From NCBI RefSeq assembly GCF_029714365.1, contig NZ_CP121659.1:3495001-3559000 (forward strand): a stretch of DNA of 64,000 bases. The letters are read 5' to 3'. Shown here piece after piece: positions 30,211-40,010 of this stretch. This stretch comes from Sinorhizobium terangae (lineage in GTDB: Bacteria; Pseudomonadota; Alphaproteobacteria; Rhizobiales; Rhizobiaceae). Both the position numbers and the translations under genes were made by a program. The notes beneath the pieces are model-generated. The model saw nothing but the letters and a program-made list of their open reading frames with translations. It was not told the origin of the DNA and searched no databases. Each line of letters begins with the position of its first letter. The stretch's first letter is position 1.

Positions 30211-30909
30211 ATGGCTCAGCAACTGCTTATGCCCAAGGCAACCGCCGTCTGGCTTGTTGACAACACAGCGCTGTCATTCGACCAGATCGCGCAGTTCTGC
30301 AAGCTGCACCCACTCGAAGTGAAAGCGATCGCCGACGGTGAATCGGCGCAGGGCATCAAGGGCCTCGATCCGATCGCCACCGGTCAGCTTTCTCGCGACG
30401 AGATCGCGCGCGGCGAGGCAAACCCGAACCACAAGCTCAAGCTCTCCGAACCGAAGGTTCGCGTTCCGGACTCCAAGCGCAAGGGCCCGCGCTACACGCC
30501 GGTCTCCAAGCGCCAGGACCGTCCGAACGCCATCCTCTGGCTTGTGCGCAACCATCCCGAGCTGAAGGACGCGCAGATTTCGCGGCTTGTTGGCACGACG
30601 AAGACGACGATCGAGCAGATTCGCGAGCGCACCCATTGGAACTCGGCCAATCTGACGCCTATGGATCCGGTGACGCTCGGCCTCTGCTCACAGATCGACC
30701 TCGATCTCGAAGTCGAACGCGCCTCCAAGGGCCGTCCGCTGCCGACAGCAGCCGAGGCGGGTGCGACACTGGAGGCAGCACAGGAGACCGAAAAGCTCGG
30801 CTACAACTTCGACCGCGAGGAAGAGAAGGAAATCGACGCCGACGCCGTCTTCGCCAAGCTGAAGTCGCTGAAGTCGGATCGCAAGGACGACGAAGACGAC
30901 GATTATTGA
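30211..30909 (+). CDS. trcR: TrcR / DUF1013 cell-cycle regulator family protein
   Basis: 232 residues, near-invariant in alphaproteobacteria. The N-terminal half resembles a DNA-binding HTH (ALSFDQIAQFCKLHPLEVKAIADGE), and a second HTH-like stretch is AQISRLVGTTKTTIEQIRERT. The C-terminus is acidic (DRKDDEDDDY). It is named as a cell-cycle transcriptional regulator from the Caulobacter family; its targets are not evident here. The gene has its own promoter and intrinsic terminator. Confidence 0.8.
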   Translation: MAQQLLMPKATAVWLVDNTALSFDQIAQFCKLHPLEVKAIADGESAQGIKGLDPIATGQLSRDEIARGEANPNHKLKLSEPKVRVPDSKRKGPRYTPVSKRQDRPNAILWLVRNHPELKDAQISRLVGTTKTTIEQIRERTHWNSANLTPMDPVTLGLCSQIDLDLEVERASKGRPLPTAAEAGATLEAAQETEKLGYNFDREEEKEIDADAVFAKLKSLKSDRKDDEDDDY

Positions 30910-30935
30910 TCGCCACTTCGGCGATACGATGCAGA

Positions 30936-30964
30936 AACCCGGACCTGCTGTCCGGGTTTTTTGT
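30936..30964 (+). terminator. Intrinsic terminator of trcR
   Basis: 9-bp stem AACCCGGAC/GTCCGGGTT with a CTGCT loop followed by TTTTTTG, 27 bp after the stop. Confidence 0.9.
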
Positions 30965-31016
30965 TGGCAGTCGCATTAATTGAAGGTGCGGCCGCGCGAT
31001 TTGCCCCGCGTCATTT

Positions 31017-31066
31017 CCCTTCGCCCCGCTTGCGGGGAGAAGGTGGCGGCAGCCAGATGAGGGGCA
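31017..31066. repeat. RIME-like element, single copy
   Basis: CCCTTCGCCCCGC TTGC GGGGAGAAGG followed by GGCGGCAGCCAGATGAGGGGC, a shortened RIME unit between trcR and prpE. Confidence 0.7.
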
Positions 31067-31105
31067 AATGCGCAACCCCAGCGATAAAGCTTTGAATCCA
31101 AAACT

Positions 31106-33013
31106 TTATATGCCGATGCCTTTCGCGTGCAGCGCTTCGGTGATCTCGTCGAGGATCGCCGGATCATCGATCGTCGCCGGCATCTTCCAGGGCTGGCGGT
31201 CGGCAATCTTCTGGATCGTCGCCCGCAGGATCTTGCCGGAACGCGTCTTCGGCAAACGCTTGACGCAGATCGCCGTCCTGAACGCGGCAACGGGTCCGAT
31301 CCGCTCGCGCACGAGCGAGACGACTTCCCTTTCGATTTCCGACGTTTCACGGGAAACATTGGAATTGATCACCAGGAAGCCGGCCGGAACCTGACCCTTG
31401 AGCGAATCGGCGATGCCGATCACCGCGCATTCCGCCACGTCCGGGTGGCTGGCGCAGACCTCCTCCATCGCTCCGGTCGACAGCCGATGGCCGGCAACGT
31501 TGATGATGTCGTCGGTGCGCGCCATGATGAAAATGTAGCCTTCGTCATCGACATAGCCGGCGTCCGCCGTCTTGTAGAAGCCGGGATATTCGTCGAGATA
31601 GGCCGCGTGGAAGCGGTCGTCGGCGTTCCACAGCGTCGGCAGGCAGCCGGGTGGGAGCGGTAGCTTGACCACGACATTGCCCAGCGTGCCCGGCCCCACG
31701 GGGTGCCCGGCATCATCGAGCACCTGAACGTCGTAGCCGGGCAGGGGAACGGCCGGGGAGCCGTATTTCACCGGCAGCAGCCCTAGGCCCAACGGATTGC
31801 CGGCAACCGGCCAGCCGGTTTCCGTCTGCCACCAGTGATCGATGACCGGAACGCCAAGCGCCCGCTCGGCCCATTGGATCGTGTCTGGATCCGCCCGCTC
31901 GCCCGCAAGATAAAGCGCCCGGAAACGCGAGAGGTCGTAGCGGAACACATGAGCGGCTTCTGGATCCTCCTTGCGGATCGCGCGCAAGGCCGTCGGCGCC
32001 GTGAACATGACCGCGACGCCGTGCTCGGCGATGATACGCCAATAGGTGCCGGGATCTGGCGTGCCGACCGGCTTGCCTTCGAAGAGGACGGAGGTGTTGC
32101 CGTTGAGAAGCGGTCCGTAGACGATGTAAGAATGCCCGACCACCCAACCGATGTCGGACGCAGCCCAGAAGACCTCGCCGGGCCGCACGCCGAAGAAATG
32201 CTCCATCGACCATTTCAACGCGACCATGTGGCCGCCATTGTCGCGTACGACTCCCTTAGGCTGGCCGGTGGTGCCGGAGGTATAGAGCACGTAAAGCGGA
32301 TCGGTCGACGCGACCGGGGTGCAGGGCACCTCTTCGCCGGCCTCCTTCGCCGCTGCGAGCGCCTCGGCAAAGTCGATGTCCCGACCCGGAACCATGTCGG
32401 CGGCCAGCATCTCGCGCTGAAAGATCAGGCAATAGGCCGGCTTGTTGGCGGCGATCTCGATGGCCGCATCGAGAAGCGGCTTGTAGGCGACCGTGCGTCC
32501 GGGTTCGAGACCGCAGCTCGCGGAGACGACCAGCTTCGCCTGGCAATCGTCGATGCGCACGGCCAGCTCGTTTGCGGCAAAACCGCCAAAGACGACCGAA
32601 TGCACCGCGCCGATGCGCGCGGCGGCGAGCATTGCCACTGCCGCCTGAGGGATCATCGGCATATAGATGATGATCCGGTCGCCCTTGCCGATCCCGAGAT
32701 TGCGGTAGACTGCCGCCATCGCCTTCACGTCGGCGAGCAAATCGGCATAGGAGATCTTTTCGGTCCGGCCCGTGACGGGGCTGTCATAGATGAAGGCGGG
32801 CTGCGCCGCCCGGCCGCCTTCCACGTGTCGGTCGAGACAGTTGTAGCAGGTGTTCGTCACGCCATCGGGAAACCAGTGCCCATAGGTTCCGAGTTCAGGC
32901 TCGAAAATGCGCTCGGGTGGCTGGAACCAGTCGATCGATACGGCTGCATCGGCCCAAAACCCTTGCGGATCGGCCTTCCACGCGGCATACACTTCGGAAT
33001 AGCGGCTCGCCAT
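31106..33013 (-). CDS. prpE: Propionyl-CoA synthetase (AMP-forming acyl-CoA ligase)
   Basis: 635 residues, acetyl-CoA synthetase superfamily. YTSGTTGQPKG is the ATP loop, WWQTETGWP the adenylate motif and [11 protein letters not shown] the C-terminal lysine loop. The N-terminus RYSEVYAAWKADPQGFW and CYNCLDRHV fit the PrpE/ACSS3 branch rather than acetate enzymes, so propionate is the likely substrate. GGAGGAG precedes the ATG. The C-terminal region encodes NVSRETS from a stretch that is one base off parS (31344-31357). Confidence 0.85.
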   Translation of the reverse strand: MASRYSEVYAAWKADPQGFWADAAVSIDWFQPPERIFEPELGTYGHWFPDGVTNTCYNCLDRHVEGGRAAQPAFIYDSPVTGRTEKISYADLLADVKAMAAVYRNLGIGKGDRIIIYMPMIPQAAVAMLAAARIGAVHSVVFGGFAANELAVRIDDCQAKLVVSASCGLEPGRTVAYKPLLDAAIEIAANKPAYCLIFQREMLAADMVPGRDIDFAEALAAAKEAGEEVPCTPVASTDPLYVLYTSGTTGQPKGVVRDNGGHMVALKWSMEHFFGVRPGEVFWAASDIGWVVGHSYIVYGPLLNGNTSVLFEGKPVGTPDPGTYWRIIAEHGVAVMFTAPTALRAIRKEDPEAAHVFRYDLSRFRALYLAGERADPDTIQWAERALGVPVIDHWWQTETGWPVAGNPLGLGLLPVKYGSPAVPLPGYDVQVLDDAGHPVGPGTLGNVVVKLPLPPGCLPTLWNADDRFHAAYLDEYPGFYKTADAGYVDDEGYIFIMARTDDIINVAGHRLSTGAMEEVCASHPDVAECAVIGIADSLKGQVPAGFLVINSNVSRETSEIEREVVSLVRERIGPVAAFRTAICVKRLPKTRSGKILRATIQKIADRQPWKMPATIDDPAILDEITEALHAKGIGI

Positions 33014-33213
33014 ATCCGTTCTCCTCCCACTGACCTTTCCCGGACAAAGCCCGGCTCCTCGATCAGAGAAAATAGGCTAACGAGGGCAAACGAGAACCCC
33101 GACGAAAGGGTAAGACGGTTTCCTACAGCGCCGCGCGTCCCAACCGGCGCACCCGTTCCGCTATCTTTTCACCCGTTGATGAGATCGTCCCGTCGAACGG
33201 CTGCGGAGGCTCG

Positions 33214-34737
33214 TCAACGCGAGCCGCGCCCGCTGAACAGTGCGCCCAGTCGAACGGCACCGACTTGCCTGATCTTTCGTATCGCGCGGCGGGGATCGGA
33301 GATTGCCTCACCGGCAATCCTCGCACGGTCGCGCCAATCGCCGTACCTATTGATCGGCAGCGCCAGTAATTCCGGCCAGGTCTGCTGAATGGCGCGAAAG
33401 ATCATGCCGTTATTGCGCCGGACCGAAGGCGGAAGCGATAGCATCGCCGCATAGATCTTCCGGCATATCAGCGGATTTACCTCGGCCTGCGAGGGCATCG
33501 CGTAGGACTGGCAAAAGGCCCAGCAGCTCATGCGCAGTTCCATATAGGCAAGGTCGAGCAGGAAAAGGCTACGGTGATGCTGCAAGGGCTCGAGCCACTC
33601 CCGAACCTCTGCAAGCAGCCGCGGATGCTGCGGCAGTTTCAGGCGCGAGACGATTCCCGTCTCGTCGATACCTGTGTCCTCTTGCGAATCCAGCCACAGG
33701 AACCCACGGCCGATCTCGCCCCCCAGGCCGCCGAGGAAGATCCGCCCGTTGAGGGATTCCACGCTCGGATGCATCGTCATGTTCGAGCCTGTGACACAGT
33801 GGCCGACGCGCATCTGCCAGGCACGCGCCCCCCGATCGTCAGCTTGCCTGTACGGCAGCAGCCGATGTCTCAGCTTGAACCGTTTGGCCAGCTCGCTGGC
33901 GCGTGTGACATCCAGCTTGGCGCCGGGAGCATCGACGGTGACGAAATCAATTTCCCCGTGAAATGCTCTGCAGCAAGCGAGCATCAGCCGCGTTTCGTTG
34001 CCAGACGTCAACGCCATGCTTGCGCGCCCTGACGCCTGCAGAGGCTGGATGATGCGCCGCGTCTCGTCGATAATCGTGGCGATGGCCGCATCGACATCCG
34101 CGACTTCCTCGATCTCGCCACGCGGCCAGTGCCGTATCGGCGCCATCGTATCGAGATCGAGATAGTGGTTGCACATTAGGCGACGAACGCCGCGATGGGC
34201 GGTCATTCCTGCGGGAAACCACCCATGTTGATCGAGGAGAAGTCCGCGATAAAGATCGAGGTCAAACCGCTCGTCATATTCGGCTGCCGTGAGAAGCAAA
34301 GGGGTGGTGGCGGCAGCAACGCCCGACCGCGGCTCGTAGACAAGGGATTTGCTGCCATTGGCATCGAGATAGATACGGCGGACGTCACAGGCATCGAGAA
34401 CGAATAAGAAGCTGCCCGCCAGGCGATAGATATGATCCTCGATCAGTAGATCGAGATCGCGGGCCCGATCGAATTCGGCATCGAGCTTATGCGTTCCCGT
34501 GACGATCTGTTGCGTTTCGGGATCGATTGCCATCCCGAGAAGGAAACCGACGCAGCAATCCGTCCGATCGAGGACCGCGACCACCTCCAGTTCCTCGAAC
34601 GCATCGACGCGAATACTGGTCAGTTCGTGCCGGACCGCGATCGGCAAGGGGGGGCGATCGTCGCGCGTGACTCGAAACTGCCCTTTGAAGTCTGAGGGCA
34701 ACCACACATCATCCTTCCGTCGCTTCTTCATCGGCAT
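33214..34737 (-). CDS. Asparagine-synthase-like protein with degenerate glutaminase domain
   Basis: 507 residues. The C-terminal half has an ATP-pyrophosphatase-like start, MALTSGNETRLMLACC (241-256), in the place of the SGG-x-DS motif of asparagine synthetase B. The N-terminal 200 residues resemble the glutaminase domain of AsnB (LAGSFLFVLDACDVRRIYLDANGSKSLVY) but lack the N-terminal catalytic cysteine. It is therefore unlikely to use glutamine and may be a divergent ligase. It follows the beta-helix gene by 18 bp on the same strand. Similar proteins occur with surface-polysaccharide genes. Function unknown. Confidence 0.6.
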   Translation of the reverse strand: MPMKKRRKDDVWLPSDFKGQFRVTRDDRPPLPIAVRHELTSIRVDAFEELEVVAVLDRTDCCVGFLLGMAIDPETQQIVTGTHKLDAEFDRARDLDLLIEDHIYRLAGSFLFVLDACDVRRIYLDANGSKSLVYEPRSGVAAATTPLLLTAAEYDERFDLDLYRGLLLDQHGWFPAGMTAHRGVRRLMCNHYLDLDTMAPIRHWPRGEIEEVADVDAAIATIIDETRRIIQPLQASGRASMALTSGNETRLMLACCRAFHGEIDFVTVDAPGAKLDVTRASELAKRFKLRHRLLPYRQADDRGARAWQMRVGHCVTGSNMTMHPSVESLNGRIFLGGLGGEIGRGFLWLDSQEDTGIDETGIVSRLKLPQHPRLLAEVREWLEPLQHHRSLFLLDLAYMELRMSCWAFCQSYAMPSQAEVNPLICRKIYAAMLSLPPSVRRNNGMIFRAIQQTWPELLALPINRYGDWRDRARIAGEAISDPRRAIRKIRQVGAVRLGALFSGRGSR

Positions 34738-34755
34738 GCGTGCCAGGCCTTTCGG

Positions 34756-35778
34756 TCAAGGAAAAGGGGAACGCAGATCGTGGTCCCAGACGTTATTCCC
34801 GAATTCACCCGGGTGATCCGGCGAGAAGGCGGTCATTTCGCCATAAATGCCGCAATGCCCCTCCCTTCCGTACACAAGGGACAGACGATTGCTGACAAAA
34901 CGAATGTGCCCTTCGGCGGGTGCGAATGCGCCAGTATCTCCGCCATAGAAACAATAGGACCCGCCGGAGAGCAGATTGCGCGAGACCGAAACGTTCCTGG
35001 CGGACGCGAAATCGGAATAGACGACGATCGGTGCCGATACGGCCTCCTGCGAAAGAAGTACGGTATTCATATCGAACACCACGTTCGATGCACCTCCATG
35101 CGTCGAGAGCCCGGAGTGGTGGTCGCCGGGACGATGGCCAAGATCGTGAATGAAATTGCCCTGCACCAATGCGTCGTTCTCGACGGTGATGCCATTCGAC
35201 ACGTTCCAGATGTTGTTTCGTCGAATGACGAGCCCCTTGGCACTGCCATAGACGTCGCTGATACCCCGGTCGGCTCGTTCCTCAGGAAGACCGCTGCATC
35301 CGAGAAGATTGTTTTCCACGCGCGCTCGATCGGCGCGGTATCCGTCCTCAGGGCGTCCGGCCCGGATCGCGACAATCGCATCCGCCTTGCAGGCGAGAAC
35401 CTTGCTGTCGCGCAGCGTGACGTCCGGGGCATCGATGACAACGGGTCCGTGAACTTCCACCGCGGCGATCGTGGCGCCAGCGTCGACAGCACGCAGCCTT
35501 CCGAAATCAGGCTCCCAGACCCAACCTGCACCGGAAGTGAGATCCTCCGGAACACGTCTGAGCATAGTACCTGGCGAAGGGCCCGTATTTGTCGCATCGG
35601 GCAAGCCACAGAGCGATGGCGCCGCAGCGCAATTCGTGCGGTCGGGCGCCGGAAGTGTGTCCGCCGTCTGGCTACTGGTAGAAATGGAACCGCCTGCTAG
35701 GAACAGAACAGCGGCCGCGGAGACGGTCTGCCCGGCGCGCTGTAAATTCGGAATCTTGCAAGAAAAGCTGCCTTTCAA
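34756..35778 (-). CDS. Secreted right-handed beta-helix protein
   Basis: 340 residues from a TTG start with GGAG 8 nt upstream. A signal peptide (about residues 1-35, hydrophobic VSAAAVLFLAGG) is followed by beta-helix rungs with asparagine ladders such as VIRRNNIWNVSNGITVENDALVQGNFIHD and HHSGLSTHGGASNVVFDMNTVLLS. Such folds bind or cleave polysaccharides (pectate-lyase-like). Two cysteine pairs are possible. It is the first gene of a two-gene unit with the asparagine-synthase-like protein. Catalytic residues were not identified. Confidence 0.65.
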   Translation of the reverse strand: MKGSFSCKIPNLQRAGQTVSAAAVLFLAGGSISTSSQTADTLPAPDRTNCAAAPSLCGLPDATNTGPSPGTMLRRVPEDLTSGAGWVWEPDFGRLRAVDAGATIAAVEVHGPVVIDAPDVTLRDSKVLACKADAIVAIRAGRPEDGYRADRARVENNLLGCSGLPEERADRGISDVYGSAKGLVIRRNNIWNVSNGITVENDALVQGNFIHDLGHRPGDHHSGLSTHGGASNVVFDMNTVLLSQEAVSAPIVVYSDFASARNVSVSRNLLSGGSYCFYGGDTGAFAPAEGHIRFVSNRLSLVYGREGHCGIYGEMTAFSPDHPGEFGNNVWDHDLRSPFP

Positions 35779-35969
35779 CCGGTCTACTCCGCATAGGGGC
35801 GCCGCGAGCGTACGTTGACCTCCCGCGGCCTCCGGTCGCCGCCAGATCCGTTCGTGTCATGCAAGATAGTCGCAGGCCCGGCTGTAAGCGCAAGTATGCC
35901 GATTGGATGAAGGATCTACCTACGTAGAGTGTATCCCAGGCAGATAGGATGGGCCGCCGGCAGGCAGCC

Positions 35970-36629
35970 TCAGCGCGCCCCGAAGATCGCCGAGCCTACC
36001 CGGACGCTGGTGGCGCCGAAGGCGATTGCCGTTTCGAAATCGCCGGACATGCCCATCGAGAGCTTGTCGAGACCGCATTCGCCGGCAAGCTTTTGAAGCA
36101 GCGCGAAATGCGGGCCGGGGTTCTCGTCGACCGGAGGAATGCACATCAGGCCCTCGATCCTCATTGCCAGCTCGCCGCGGCAGAGTTCGACGAAAGCGGC
36201 AGTATCTTCCGGCGCGACGCCGGCCTTCTGCGGTTCCAGACCGGTGTTGACCTGGACATAGAGGCGAAGGATGCGGCCCTGCCGCTTCATCTCGGCGGAG
36301 ACCGCCCGGGCAATCTTCTCGCGATCGATCGTCTCGATGACATCGAAGAGGGCGACGGCGTCGGCCACCTTGTTCGACTGCAGCGGCCCGATCAGATGCA
36401 GTTCGACATCCGGCGTCTCAAGACGGAGCGCTGGCCATTTGCGCTCTGCCTCCTGGACGCGATTTTCGCCGAACACACGCTGGCCGGCAGCAATGGCCGG
36501 ACGGATCGCGTCAGCATCGAAGGTTTTCGAAACGGCAACAAGGGTGACGGCATTTTCGGCGCGTTTTGCCGCTTGTTCGCTGGCGCGAATCCGGCTCACG
36601 ACATCGTTCAACCGCTCCTGCACTTCCAT
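35970..36629 (-). CDS. YggS-family PLP homeostasis protein
   Basis: 219 residues, single-domain alanine-racemase-like TIM barrel that binds PLP without known catalysis and helps balance B6 vitamers and amino acids. The PLP lysine is Lys35 in LVAVSKTF; HLIGPLQSNK and SMGMSGDFETAIAFGATSVRVGSAIFG are family signatures. The start is MEVQERL, with GGGAGCACAAGG upstream; longer frames have no support. It diverges from leuS. Confidence 0.93.
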   Translation of the reverse strand: MEVQERLNDVVSRIRASEQAAKRAENAVTLVAVSKTFDADAIRPAIAAGQRVFGENRVQEAERKWPALRLETPDVELHLIGPLQSNKVADAVALFDVIETIDREKIARAVSAEMKRQGRILRLYVQVNTGLEPQKAGVAPEDTAAFVELCRGELAMRIEGLMCIPPVDENPGPHFALLQKLAGECGLDKLSMGMSGDFETAIAFGATSVRVGSAIFGAR

Positions 36630-36835
36630 CCTTGTGCTCCCACGTCCGAAGATCACGATAAACCTGCTCTGCGGCTTAGTGAAACTTGCGATGCTTGCCA
36701 AGGCCTAAACATGGCCAAAGTGCTCTGCCAACCCCTTCAAAACTTGACGCTCAGGCGGTTTCGTGATGAAGGTCACGCCAGCTATCATGAGGGTGCCTGG
36801 GCGCCCCCCAGAATTTCCGGAACATCGAAAAAGAC

Positions 36836-39466
36836 ATGGCCACCGAACGATATAATCCGCGCGATGCCGAACCGCGCTGGCAGCAGGAATGGGAAGCGGG
36901 CAAGGTCTTCGAGACCAGCAACGACGATCCGCGCGAAAAATACTACGTGCTCGAGATGTTCCCCTATCCCTCGGGCCGCATCCACATGGGGCACGTGCGC
37001 AACTACACCATGGGCGACGTCGTTGCCCGCTACAAGCGCGCCCGCGGCTTCAACGTGCTGCATCCGATGGGCTGGGATGCGTTCGGCATGCCGGCGGAAA
37101 ACGCCGCCATGGAACGCGGCGTGCATCCGGCGAGCTGGACCTATCAGAACATCGCCTCGATGAAGGCGCAACTGAAGGTGATGGGCCTGTCGCTCGACTG
37201 GAACCGGGAGTTCGCCACCTGCGACCCGGCCTATTACCAGCGTCAACAGCATCTCTTCCTCGATTTCCTCGAGAAGGGTCTCGTCTACCGCAAGCAATCG
37301 AAGGTCAATTGGGACCCGGTCGACAACACCGTGCTCGCCAACGAGCAGGTGATCGACGGCCGCGGCTGGCGTTCCGGCGCTTTGGTGGAGCAGCGCGAGC
37401 TGACCCAGTGGTTCTTCCGGATCACCGATTTCAGCCAGGACCTGCTCGACGCGCTCGACAGGCTCGACCAGTGGCCGGAAAAGGTCCGGCTGATGCAGAA
37501 GAACTGGATCGGCCGCTCCGAGGGCCTGCTGGTGCGATGGGAGCTCGATGCTTCGACCGTTCCGGACGGCACGACGGAACTGACCGTCTATACGACACGC
37601 CCCGACACGCTCTTCGGCGCCTCGTTCCTGGCGATTTCGGCGGACCATCCGCTCGCCAAGGAAGCCGCGGCCAAGAATGCTGAAATCGAAGCCTTCTGCG
37701 AGGAATGCCGGCGCGCCGGCACCTCGCTCGCAGCGCTCGAAACGGCCGAGAAGAAGGGCATCGACACCGGCATTCGCGCCAAACACCCGCTCGATTCGAC
37801 CTGGGAGCTGCCGGTCTATGTCGCCAATTTCGTGCTGATGGATTATGGCACCGGCGCCATCTTCGGCTGCCCTTCCGGCGACCAGCGCGACCTGGACTTC
37901 GCCCGCAAATACGGCCTGCCGGTCGTCCCCGTAGTGATGCCGAAGGAAGCCGACGCGGCAAGCTTCACGATCGAGAACGAAGCCTATGTCGGCGACGGGG
38001 TGATGATCAATTCGCGCTTCCTCGACGGTCTTTCGACCGAGGAAGCCTTCGAGACGGTCGCCTCGCGGCTCGAGAAGGAAATGCTGGGCGCCACGCCGCG
38101 CGCGGAGCGGAAGGTCAACTTCCGCCTCCGCGACTGGGGCATCTCGCGCCAGCGTTATTGGGGCTGCCCGATCCCGGTTATCCATTGCGGCGACTGCGGC
38201 GTGGTGCCGGTGCCAAAGGCGGACCTGCCCGTGACGCTGCCGCCGGACGTGACCTTCGACAAGCCCGGCAATCCGCTCGACCGGCATCCGACCTGGCGGC
38301 ATGTAGCGTGTCCGCAGTGCGGCAAGGACGCCCGGCGCGAAACCGACACGATGGACACGTTCGTCGATTCCTCCTGGTACTTCGCGCGCTTTACCGCGCC
38401 CTGGGAGGACAATCCGACCGACCCGAAGGTCGCCAACCACTGGCTTCCAGTCGACCAATATATCGGCGGCATCGAGCACGCGATCCTGCACCTGCTCTAT
38501 TCCCGCTTCTTCACCCGCGCAATGAAGGCGACCGGCCATGTGGCGCTGGACGAGCCATTCAAGGGCCTGTTCACCCAGGGCATGGTGGTGCACGAAACCT
38601 ACAGCCGCGGCGAGGGTGCGCAGCGCGAATGGATCACGCCGGCCGAGGTCCGCGTCGAGGAAATCGACGGTGAGCGGCGCGCACTTCTGATCGAGACCGG
38701 CGAGGAGATCGCCATCGGCTCGATCGAGAAGATGTCGAAGTCGAAGAAAAATGTCGTCGATCCGGACGACATCATCGGCTCCTACGGCGCCGACACCGCC
38801 CGCTTCTTCGTTCTCTCCGATTCGCCGCCGGACCGCGACGTGATCTGGTCCGAAGCGGGCGTCGAGGGTGCTCATCGTTTCGTCCAGCGCGTCTGGAGGC
38901 TCATCGCCGAGGCAGCGGAAGCCCTGCGCGCGAGCAACGCTTCGCCGGCGAAGGAAGGCGATGGCCTGGCCATCTCCCAGGCCGCGCACCGGACGCTGCG
39001 CGCCGTCGAAGCCGACTACGACAAGCTCGCCTTCAACAAGGCGGTCGCGCGGATCTACGAACTCGTCAACGTTCTGGCCGCTCCGCTGACCCAGGTGGCC
39101 GACGGCAAGAGCGATCCGGTCGTCACCGCGGCGGTCAAGGACGCCGTTGCGATCCTGATCAATCTGATTGCACCGATGATGCCGCACCTCGCGGAAGAAT
39201 GCTGGCGGGAAATCGGCGGCGATGGCCTGATCGCCGAGCGCGGCTGGCCGAGCTTCGATCCGGTCCTTGTCGTCGAAAACGAGATCACCCTGCCGGTCCA
39301 GATCAACGGCAAGAAGCGCGCCGATTTGACAATTGCGCGCGACGCAGATCAGAGTGCGATCGAAAGCGCCGTGCTCGCTCTCGACGCCGTCAAGGCGGCG
39401 CTCGGCGGCAGCAACCCGAAAAAGATCATCGTCGTGCCGCAGAGGATCGTCAATGTCGTTGTCTGA
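36836..39466 (+). CDS. leuS: Leucyl-tRNA synthetase
   Basis: 876 residues, class I synthetase. The HIGH-type motif is HMGH (50-53) in [24 protein letters not shown] is at 632-636. The CP1 editing domain (about 225-410) includes [12 protein letters not shown]. It charges tRNA-Leu and hydrolyses misacylated products. The first gene of the leuS-lptE-holA operon, it overlaps lptE by 14 bp. Confidence 0.98.
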   Translation: MATERYNPRDAEPRWQQEWEAGKVFETSNDDPREKYYVLEMFPYPSGRIHMGHVRNYTMGDVVARYKRARGFNVLHPMGWDAFGMPAENAAMERGVHPASWTYQNIASMKAQLKVMGLSLDWNREFATCDPAYYQRQQHLFLDFLEKGLVYRKQSKVNWDPVDNTVLANEQVIDGRGWRSGALVEQRELTQWFFRITDFSQDLLDALDRLDQWPEKVRLMQKNWIGRSEGLLVRWELDASTVPDGTTELTVYTTRPDTLFGASFLAISADHPLAKEAAAKNAEIEAFCEECRRAGTSLAALETAEKKGIDTGIRAKHPLDSTWELPVYVANFVLMDYGTGAIFGCPSGDQRDLDFARKYGLPVVPVVMPKEADAASFTIENEAYVGDGVMINSRFLDGLSTEEAFETVASRLEKEMLGATPRAERKVNFRLRDWGISRQRYWGCPIPVIHCGDCGVVPVPKADLPVTLPPDVTFDKPGNPLDRHPTWRHVACPQCGKDARRETDTMDTFVDSSWYFARFTAPWEDNPTDPKVANHWLPVDQYIGGIEHAILHLLYSRFFTRAMKATGHVALDEPFKGLFTQGMVVHETYSRGEGAQREWITPAEVRVEEIDGERRALLIETGEEIAIGSIEKMSKSKKNVVDPDDIIGSYGADTARFFVLSDSPPDRDVIWSEAGVEGAHRFVQRVWRLIAEAAEALRASNASPAKEGDGLAISQAAHRTLRAVEADYDKLAFNKAVARIYELVNVLAAPLTQVADGKSDPVVTAAVKDAVAILINLIAPMMPHLAEECWREIGGDGLIAERGWPSFDPVLVVENEITLPVQINGKKRADLTIARDADQSAIESAVLALDAVKAALGGSNPKKIIVVPQRIVNVVV

Positions 39467-39998
39467 TAAAGCTGCCTTTCGCCTCCGGTCGTTTCCGATA
39501 GTGGCGGGCAGCCTGCTGCTGACCGCTTTGGCGGGTTGCCAGGTGAGGCCGCTTTACTCCGACGGCCCCACCGGCTCGACATCGGTGGCACTCGCCTCGA
39601 TCGAGATTTCGGAGGCCGATAATCGTGTCGAGCAGGAGGTGCGCAACGCCCTCGTCTTCCTCACCGCGCGCGGGGCGGGCGAGCCGGTCAACCCGCAGTA
39701 CCATCTCGCACTCAACGTGTCGCACCGGACGGTGGGTGTGTTGTTCGACACGACGGACAATGACGATGATGACGACGACGCGGGAGCCGGCCGCATCGTC
39801 GTGAAGGCGGACTACAACCTGACCAGGACCGCCACCGGCGAAACGGTGAGGGCGGGCAACAGATCGGCCGTCGCACTGGTCGACTTCCCCCAACAGGAAT
39901 TCGCCAAGGTTCGCGCCATTCGCGACGGTGAGAACCGCGCGGCAAAGGAACTGGCGGAGATCATCGGCGCCGACATCGCAGCGGCCCTCGGCCGCTGA
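39453..39998 (+). CDS. lptE: LPS-assembly lipoprotein LptE
   Basis: 181 residues. Signal peptide and lipobox LTALAGC with the lipidated Cys29. LptE plugs LptD at the outer membrane for lipopolysaccharide insertion. QVRPLYSDG after the cysteine is typical of alphaproteobacterial LptE. A run of about eight Asp/Asn residues ([12 protein letters not shown], about 90-101) sits in the middle, an acidic loop not needed for the fold. The ATG overlaps the end of leuS; the order leuS-lptE-holA is conserved widely. Confidence 0.9.
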   Translation: MSLSDKAAFRLRSFPIVAGSLLLTALAGCQVRPLYSDGPTGSTSVALASIEISEADNRVEQEVRNALVFLTARGAGEPVNPQYHLALNVSHRTVGVLFDTTDNDDDDDDAGAGRIVVKADYNLTRTATGETVRAGNRSAVALVDFPQQEFAKVRAIRDGENRAAKELAEIIGADIAAALGR

Positions 39999-40010
39999 TC
40001 CGGGGTTCGG

